From Larix sibirica (lineage: Eukaryota; Streptophyta; Pinopsida; Pinales; Pinaceae): a stretch of 12,995 nucleotides of DNA. Of this stretch, positions 7,727-12,995 are shown piece by piece. Made by a program: the position numbers and the translations under genes. Below the pieces are notes generated by a model, which ran no database searches, was not told the DNA's origin, and saw only the letters and a list, made by a program, of their open reading frames with translations. Each line of letters opens with the position of its first letter. Positions within the stretch are counted from its first letter, which is position 1. The stretch spans positions 41,792-54,786 of the forward strand of contig NWUY0300002807.1 in NCBI GenBank assembly GCA_004151065.3. Direction: 5' to 3'.

Positions 7727-7748
7727 GAAATGAGAAATAATAAAATCA

Positions 7749-7757
7749 TTTTTTATA
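7749..7757 (-). promoter_or_regulatory. TATA box of the hAT gene
   Basis: The minus strand reads TATAAAAAA at 7757-7749. It is at a sensible distance upstream of the telo-box, exon and splice donor described here. AT-rich context lowers certainty. Confidence 0.45.
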
Positions 7758-7793
7758 AGCCATTGTGCCTTTGACATAAGTCACGGTGCCAAT

Positions 7794-7815
7794 TGGGACC
7801 TTCCCATGGGTCCCA
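7794..7815. repeat. Short hairpin-forming inverted repeat
   Basis: TGGGACC (7794-7800) and GGTCCCA (7809-7815) are exact reverse complements around an 8-nt loop. It lies just upstream of the hAT promoter. It is not obviously a transposon terminus, and chance occurrence is possible. Confidence 0.5.
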
Positions 7816-9407
7816 CATGCTAAAAACAAAAAAGACAAATGCAGCAGCAAGGGTGTTGGTTTGGAGCACTATGGGCATGAGTTCAAAGCTGGGGTGGTGG
7901 TCCCTATTGACATGGGAATGGCTTAAAAAATTAGAACAGTCCTTCAACCAACAACACATCAACTCATGATCAAATCATATAAAAGCTGGCTCAACATATG
8001 TGAATGATATCATTTCAATGTTGGTTTCAAAATTGATTGACCATCGAATAAACAAATATAAATTGACTTACAAGCTATTTAAACTATGTTTCTTAATGGG
8101 CTAAAGAATACACCTCAATGCAATGAATAATTTTAGTTCTAGACAAGAGTTACTTTTCACTAAAATCAAGATTCATCTCCGAAAGCTTTTGATACACAAC
8201 CCATTCCACTAAATAACGTCTTGGAGGAGATGCCAAATGAGGCTCGCAATTGCAAGATGTTAAACAAAATCAAAACTATCACCTTACTCTAGGTGGAAGA
8301 TATTTTGGCACTTTTGCCTCTAAAACTCATTAATAGGGAAACTCATTCTTGAACTAAGACAAAAGGATATGATTAACAACATCTTGATCACTACATTCTT
8401 TTACCATAATTCAACAAGTTCATATTCATTATTCCATGGTTAGTATTGCTGCTTCTAAAAGACATTATCCTAACCAATCTTAAAAATTACATATTTTGTT
8501 AATAACAAGAGGTAATCACAGATTATTTGGCATCCCTCCATTGTTGTGAGGCTTATGCTTTAAACTTTAAAGTTTTGACATGAAGATCTTTCCATCATAG
8601 ATGTTTTTAGTCCATCCCAAATTTTTAGGGAACTAGTTGTTTCAGCTATTGCTCCATCACTCCTTTGTTAATCCTTTCAAGTAGATTGTCATTTGCCTAG
8701 GCATCTGATAATTTAAAGTAGATTTCTATTTATTTTCGCCAATGATGAAAAGATGTTCTACTCCCTTTTTGACCAAACTCAAGAAAGGTTATATTATAAT
8801 TATTGGACTATGTGTGGATTCTTGCATGGTAGAGTTTTCTCTTCTTTGGGTATAGAAGTTAGACCTTAGTCTTGCCACTAATTGGAATTGGGAACTTATA
8901 CACTTGATATCTGGGTCATAATTTGAGATAGGAATTGCATGGCCATTACTAGTTGTGTTAAATTCGTGATTTATGTTTTGAGGGCCAAATCTTCATTCTA
9001 GTTGGATTAGTTGACACCCTATTCTACACACACACACATTAAAGAGATGTTAGCATGCAATTAATGCATACTATTCAATATCTGCAAATTAACAATGAAT
9101 CATCCGTCCCATCAGGTGCCTCAAGCAAGAGCATAAAGCATAACTATCATCAAAGACCCTATGTGGTCAAAACCTACATACCTGGGGCCACTTGAAGTCC
9201 ATCACGATTATTAATGCATTCAAAACTCAAATGGTTATGGCCCATTATTCCATGGCTTCACTAACTTATCATATAAATATTATATATAACGTGCAAAGTA
9301 GTGAAATGGCTTCAAAGGACTCATTTTATTCGCTCCTAGGATACATGACCTAGTTTATGAGAAAAACAATCAATGAAGGACAATAACATAATTTATCCCA
9401 ACCCACA
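7816..9407. other. AT-rich DNA without recognisable genes
   Basis: About 1.6 kb with stops in all frames at short intervals. A minus-strand frame at 7753-7962 (69 codons) shows no family features and overlaps the hAT promoter area. An imperfect (AC)n run lies at 9026-9038. I saw no terminal inverted repeat that would mark the left edge of the hAT transposon, though it should lie in or near this stretch. Confidence 0.45.
9026..9038. repeat. Short (AC)n microsatellite
   Basis: ACACACACACACA, about six units. Confidence 0.8.
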
Positions 9408-9424
9408 AAGAGAGAGAGAGGGGA
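9408..9424. repeat. (AG)n microsatellite followed by G-run
   Basis: About six AG units ending in GGGG. Confidence 0.85.
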
Positions 9425-11486
9425 TGCAAGGGAAAGGAAAAAATATAAATCTTATTTTGGCTAGAACCCACACAACCTCAAATTGGCATGAAATTTCGAT
9501 AGGTGCATTCTATCATTTTGTTTATTTCTGTTATAGAGGTTCTTTGTCTAATTCTTCATATTTTGAAGTTATTATATAAAAAATAATGTTTCTTTGCCAA
9601 GAAATAATGGCAAATAACGACTTGAAATGACATCAAATTTTACTAATAGGTTTAAATTTGAGTCCCTACAAAATCATCTTTGAGGTCCATAGTCAAAAGC
9701 ATTCATGTATTATGAGTTATAATGAAAGAGTTTGAAATTGATAAGTATCCCAACACCAAATGGCATTTACAAGCAATGCAAAAAATGGTAAAAATATCAA
9801 GTGGGAAAAAGAAACCATATCTAAATTTTATACTTTCATGGACAATTTTTCACTCAAATAGAACTTTCAACTCATTCTTCGTTGACTTTTAGTTTAGATG
9901 CAAGAAAAAATAGCATCCAAAGTAGCTTTGTTAAATTCCAGCCAATACATCGAATAAACTACCACTTTGTTGAAGGCATAGAAAATGTTGTGACAATAAT
10001 TTTAAAAATAACATTTCCCCAATTTAGACTCTCTAGGAAAGCCTCTAAACTAAGCTGCAAAAAGAATCATCGCCATGAGAACACAAGAAGGAAGCTGTCA
10101 TGAACAAAAGGAATCTCAATTAGGCATGGAAAGACACCCTCATGAACCTACAAAAATTAAGCCTATAAAAGTATTGGTCCTTGAATATAGAAGACCTTAA
10201 GCAACCTATGAGAGACCATCGATTTGTAGATGTAAGGTAAACAACAAATGCATTATGGGAGAGCATACTTCCATGTTCATGAATTTACAAAGGTAATTAG
10301 AGAACGTTCTCATGGAGAGAAAAGAAATGAAATTATATTATTATATTAATTTCCACATTTGACCAAAAATAGGTCAATGGCACTAGAAAGTACAACCTAC
10401 CAAAATGGATGATAAGGGAGTGCAGAAGTCATCTCCCTTGAATAATTAGAAAACCTTGTGCTAAAGAACAAGAAGAAAGCCCTACACATCATAGGAACCG
10501 ACTATAAGTCCAAAATCTCAAAATAGTTGTGGAATAGCCTATAATAAGAAAAAGAGTCTATCACTATCGTCCTCGAAGCCAACAATGGAAATGTTTGCAC
10601 TAAGATCTTGTATGATAATGTCCCCTCAAGAATGCCTTGGACTAATGTGCCCTTAAGGGGAGAAGGAAGAATTGGTTGCACTATGACAAAAGGAGATGTT
10701 GCAACAACTCTTCCATAGGTCAAGGAGACGAGAGCATGGAAGGACAAGCAACAAGAAAAGTTTCTCTAAAAATAATTCATCATCATGTTTTAATGACTCT
10801 TCGAGAAGAGCAAAGACCCAAAAAAAAAGTTGCATATGATAACATTTCATAGAAAAAGAAGACTATTGAAGATGCGGAAAGTTAGGTAGCAAACAATTAT
10901 GAATACTTCATGTTGAAAAGCCTCACCTCCGCCAAAGGGCAACAAGTAACATTTTCAATGTGCATGGAATTGAACATTATCATGTTAGGACCATAATGAG
11001 ACAAAGCATATGGCAAAAACAGAGGCAACTGTAATGGGGTATGATTCTTACATACATTAAACATATCTTTCCTATCATTGTTATGAAGAAAGACCCAACA
11101 AGTTCTTTAAAATCATGGAAAGTTGTTGAGCATAAAGTATAAAAGGATATTCATGGAGCTTTGCAAGCATGTAACATACATCTATCAAGGGTGAGTCACG
11201 AGTAGAAAATTTCATAGTGGTTTGAATGAAACCACTCAATATCAAATTACTCTTTTAACACTAAAGACGTTGGCAAAATAAGTCAAGCAAAGCATGTGAA
11301 ACCTAAGTGAAGGGGTGAAATACACATGACGGACTAAGTGATGGGTTGCATAAAAGGAAAAACAAACAAGGAGAATTCAAAAACGCAACATATCAACAAA
11401 TGGTAAGAAATCCAAAATATCACCAATCTATACAAGGTGAATACAGAAAATTTGGTCATTTCCATAGAAAGATCTACTATGTTGCA
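9425..11486. other. AT-rich DNA, possibly decayed retroelement, no gene identified
   Basis: About 2 kb with no long frame. Minus-strand frames at 10502-10747 and 10653-10850 overlap each other and show no recognised motif. The plus strand from about 10440 to 10740 is slightly richer in GC and gives short protein-like runs between stops, for example NVPSRMPWTNVPLRGEG near 10618-10668. I could not assign these to any family. Together with the zinc-knuckle-like relic at 11487-11528 this may be very old gag-pol material, a weak inference. Confidence 0.35.
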
Positions 11487-11528
11487 TGTTATAAATGTTG
11501 AGGTAAGGTAGATTATGCTTAGGAGTGT
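11487..11528 (+). pseudogene. Possible relic of a CCHC zinc knuckle (retrotransposon gag)
   Basis: The plus strand reads C-Y-K-C-stop-G-K-V-D-Y-A-stop-E-C over 14 codons. The spacing equals the gag zinc knuckle C-x2-C-x4-H-x4-C, with the histidine position now Asp (GAT, one base from CAT) and two stops (TGA 11499-11501, TAG 11520-11522). GKV-YA-EC is typical of plant retroelement knuckles. Only one short motif supports this, and the flanks are not recognisable, so chance is a real alternative. Confidence 0.27.
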
Positions 11529-11604
11529 TCTTAAGACTTAAAAGAGGCAAATGGTATTGTTCAATGTTCTTAAAAGTTAAAAGAGGTCAAATGGTATTGT
11601 TCAC
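11526..11604. repeat. Tandem duplication, 39/40-bp unit, two copies
   Basis: Copy 1 (11526-11564) and copy 2 (11565-11604) both read TGTTCTTAA, then TTAAAAGAGG, then CAAATGGTATTGTTCA. They differ by a few substitutions and one inserted base. The high identity suggests a recent slippage or unequal-exchange event compared with the decay of the surroundings. Confidence 0.9.
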
Positions 11605-11789
11605 TACATGGAAAATAAGCAACAATTTTAGATTCAACGATCAAGCCAATGAGACCTTGCAATGTATATACATCAACATGAGAAGAACACGATGACCATG
11701 TCACCATGTAGGCAAAGTTTCAATGTAAATCTAATCAATCAAATCAATAGGGTGGCACACTAGGATGCATGACAAGTCCCCCATGGGCT
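11605..11789. other. Spacer, nothing recognised
   Basis: No open frame of note, repeat or regulatory site could be supported here. Confidence 0.4.
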
Positions 11790-11935
11790 CTGTGTTCGTA
11801 TTCTTTGTGTTAGACACAAATTCGTAAGGGCATGTCTCCAACACAGATTTGGCACGCATCCGATTACAAGACACATACCAAATCTATGTCGGACAGGTAC
11901 CCTAGTAGCTTTTTGTGTGTCCAACACGTGCGATG
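11790..11935. repeat. GTGT/ACAC-rich tract with inverted repeats
   Basis: The tract has repeated words of the GTGTxxGACAC and CCAACAC type. These include a perfect inverted repeat, TTTGTGT TAG ACACAAA, at 11804-11820 (7-bp arms), TCTCCAACAC near 11840 and GTCCAACACG near 11920. Composition is richer in GC than its flanks. It could be a diverged promoter-proximal repeat of the hAT gene that follows. Confidence 0.45.
11925..11930. promoter_or_regulatory. G-box hexamer CACGTG
   Basis: The palindrome CACGTG is the core bound by plant bZIP and bHLH factors. It lies about 200 bases upstream of the second hAT coding start. A single hexamer is weak evidence of function. Confidence 0.25.
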
Positions 11936-12018
11936 AAAAAGGAGACCCACAAGCACACTTAAAACACATTTTGGCCCTCTGTTTTCACATTTTCATTTGA
12001 GGTACAAAGCTGTAACAA

Positions 12019-12126
12019 GTTTGCATTGCGCAGGTTAAGGGATTTGAAGGATTTAAAGGTGGATTTGCGAAAAAAAAATCCAATTCTCCAACAACAGTTG
12101 TTTTCTTCATTTATTCCACAATTTCC
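12019..12126 (+). other. Putative 5' untranslated sequence with a possible splice acceptor
   Basis: GTTTGCATTGCGCAG ends at 12033 and resembles a plant 3' splice site, though its pyrimidine tract is weak. It is followed by a purine-rich GGATTTGAAGGATTTAAAGG stretch and a poly(A) run. The leader ends in TTTCCATGGCT, a good start context. The other hAT gene in this window also has an intron just before its coding region, which makes this reading more plausible. Confidence 0.3.
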
Positions 12127-12441
12127 ATGGCTCAATCATCAAAGGCAACTGGTAAAGGTCAAAGGAAAGGGAGGAATGTCCATGATGATGTGCCCACCAC
12201 TTCTAAGCTCATCTATCTCTGCTATTATTAGTGCTCCATCTACTACATGTGTAGTTGCTCCCAATCTTGAAAGAAACCCTGATGTAGCAAGACAGCAAGC
12301 TCAAGAAAAGAAATATCCATTGTGGAAGTATGTAAAAGACAACAAGGGCCCGAGGAAAAGCTTGTTAAGGAAGGGACTATTCTTTGGACATGTAGCTTTT
12401 GCAACAATACATACAAGAGAACCTACTTCTTGTTAAAATTA
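12127..12441 (+). pseudogene. Second hAT transposase N-terminus (BED finger start), truncated
   Basis: The ATG at 12127 has a good context (CCATGGCT) and opens MAQSSKATGKGQRKGRN, a basic, low-complexity N-terminus. That frame stops at 12229-12231. The neighbouring frame is open across the middle and reads RNPDVARQQAQEKKYPLWKYV. A second shift near 12340 returns to the first frame: GPEEKLVKEGTILWTCSFCNN, then TYKRTYFLLKL and a stop at 12439. The LWKYV word followed about 15-25 residues later by W-x-C-x2-C is the family's BED finger. Both cysteines are kept here, unlike in the minus-strand copy. The histidine part of the finger and everything after it are missing. The N-terminus differs from that of the minus-strand copy, so the two belong to different subfamilies. 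Confidence 0.7.
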
Positions 12442-12457
12442 TAGCTTCGGAAGCTAT
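12441..12457. repeat. Perfect short palindrome, 8-bp arms
   Basis: ATAGCTTC, G, GAAGCTAT: exact inverted arms around one base, placed where hAT homology fades out. It may be chance or a rearrangement scar. Confidence 0.6.
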
Positions 12458-12531
12458 TACAAATCATCACTAAACTTCTAACTTCTGCTACCAGGTGCCC
12501 TCATCTTTTGCCAAGTGTGAGCTCCAGCAGC
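12458..12531. other. Gap between hAT homology and LTR-like start
   Basis: No clear transposase similarity. One frame gives RCP and another AKCELQQLL, which could be the decayed stretch after the BED finger, but this cannot be shown by eye. Confidence 0.3.
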
Positions 12532-12588
12532 TGTTGTGTCTCCTGTTAAAACAAAACTATTTTTTGTGCCAAGTAACAAGTGTTCTTT

Positions 12589-12696
12589 TAGGGGGCTGCT
12601 TAGGGCGGCTCCTCCTTGGGGGGATACTTAGGGCAGTTCCTTCCTAGGGGGCTGCTTGGGGCGGTTCCCTTAGGGGGTTGCTTGGGACAATCACCC
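12589..12696 (+). repeat. Four GC-rich tandem repeats directly upstream of a TATA box
   Basis: Units are 12589-12616, 12617-12644, 12645-12670 and 12671-12696 (28, 28, 26 and 26 bp). The shared pattern is TAGGGGG-CTGCTT-GGGGCGGTTCC, with the first G-run followed by (A/C/T)TxCTT and then a GGGC(A/G)G core. Unit 4 is the most changed in its second half. They stand out sharply from the AT-rich surroundings and end 6 bases before the TATA box. Confidence 0.88.
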
Positions 12697-12701
12697 TAAA
12701 C

Positions 12702-12710
12702 TATAAATAG
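12702..12710 (+). promoter_or_regulatory. TATA box following the G-rich repeats
   Basis: TATAAATAG matches the plant consensus well. Transcription would start near 12735, just before a leader with no ATG until GATGG near 12798. Confidence 0.65.
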
Positions 12711-12939
12711 GTGCCAACCCCTTCCCATTATTATTCAATTTATTTCTTGAAGTGTGCTCTTAGAGTAGGTGTGAGGTTTGTCTTTGTATCCTCTTGAAGA
12801 TGGTGTGTGAAGTATGTATGTCCATTGCAGAGTAGTATGTGCAGCAACAAGCAGAGCTTCATTCTTGCAGCAGACAGAGGATGTTGTGAGCAGAGTTCAA
12901 AGTTATCATACAATTCTGGTGTAAGTTGTTATTTCTGCT

Positions 12940-12945
12940 ATTAAA
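12940..12945 (+). terminator. Poly(A) signal-like ATTAAA
   Basis: ATTAAA is followed by T-rich sequence about 240 bases after the TATA box. In an LTR this would lie near the R/U5 border. The evidence is a six-base match and position only. Confidence 0.25.
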
Positions 12946-12995
12946 TTTTGTCTTAGCACAGCAAAAGTGAAGTTTATGATGATGATGTAATCTGA

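Larger units (their letters stand above)
12532..12995 (+). mobile_element. LTR-like block, left end of an element running off the window
   Basis: TG-initiated starts are possible at 12532 (TGTTGTGTC) or 12544 (TGTTAAAAC). Inside are four GC-rich tandem repeats (12589-12696), a TATA box (12702-12710) and a leader rich in GCAGC and GATG words with an ATTAAA at 12940-12945. That is the order of U3 and R in a plant LTR. There is no purine tract before it, so it fits a 5' LTR or solo LTR read on the plus strand. The right end, the target-site duplication and any coding part lie outside the window. A cellular gene promoter is the main alternative. Confidence 0.45.

Noticed and set aside
10502-10850. 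Two overlapping minus-strand frames of 81 and 65 codons
   Set aside because: They overlap in different frames, lack motifs, and no neighbouring exon signals support them.
11760-11969. 69-codon minus-strand frame with several Cys and His
   Set aside because: The Cys/His residues come from the repeated GTGT/ACAC words; spacing fits no zinc-binding family.

Overview
The window looks like intergenic, repeat-rich nuclear DNA of a land plant. The evidence is AT-rich composition, no long open frame, GT-AG intron signals, plant-type TATA boxes and a telo-box, LTR-like blocks, and decayed hAT-superfamily transposase genes of the BED/DUF659 kind common in plants. A large-genome plant such as a conifer would fit, but that is a guess. 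No intact gene, rRNA, tRNA, CRISPR array or bacterial operon signal was found.

Left part (1-2860): bases 1-985 look like decayed repeat sequence with a diverged 107-bp tandem duplication (353-534). A purine tract (986-997) abuts TGTTGAGGG at 998, which reads as the junction between the interior and the 3' LTR of a retrotransposon. The LTR-like block carries an 18-bp tandem repeat, a TATA box at 1218 and AATAAA at 1267. A GC-richer island at 1986-2634 holds a broken, unidentified coding sequence. It starts in a strong Kozak context, and its first residues resemble the tip of the histone H3 tail.

Middle (2861-5643): about 2.8 kb of AT-rich sequence with microsatellites and short repeats and no recognisable gene.

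hAT locus on the minus strand (7757 down to 5644): the best-supported object in the window. A gene model can be read backwards along the plus strand: TATA box, telo-box, short untranslated exon, a 114-nt intron with good GT and polypyrimidine-AG signals, an acidic N-terminal stretch, a BED-like zinc finger, the DUF659 core, the hAT middle region, and the start of the C-terminal dimerisation region. Many stop codons and several frameshifts make it a pseudogene. The retained intron argues that it is not a processed copy.

Right part (7758-12995): about 3.7 kb with little recognisable content (7758-11480), then a possible zinc-knuckle relic (11487-11528) and a 39/40-bp tandem repeat. A second hAT N-terminus follows on the plus strand (12127-12441). 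It has an LWKYV motif and a C-x2-C finger start, and it stops shortly before another LTR-like block. That block begins near 12532 or 12544, has four GC-rich 26-28-bp repeats directly upstream of a TATA box, and runs off the window.

No genes here appear to work together. The window is best read as layered transposon remains: two hAT genes on opposite strands, two LTR-like blocks and one unidentified broken coding region.
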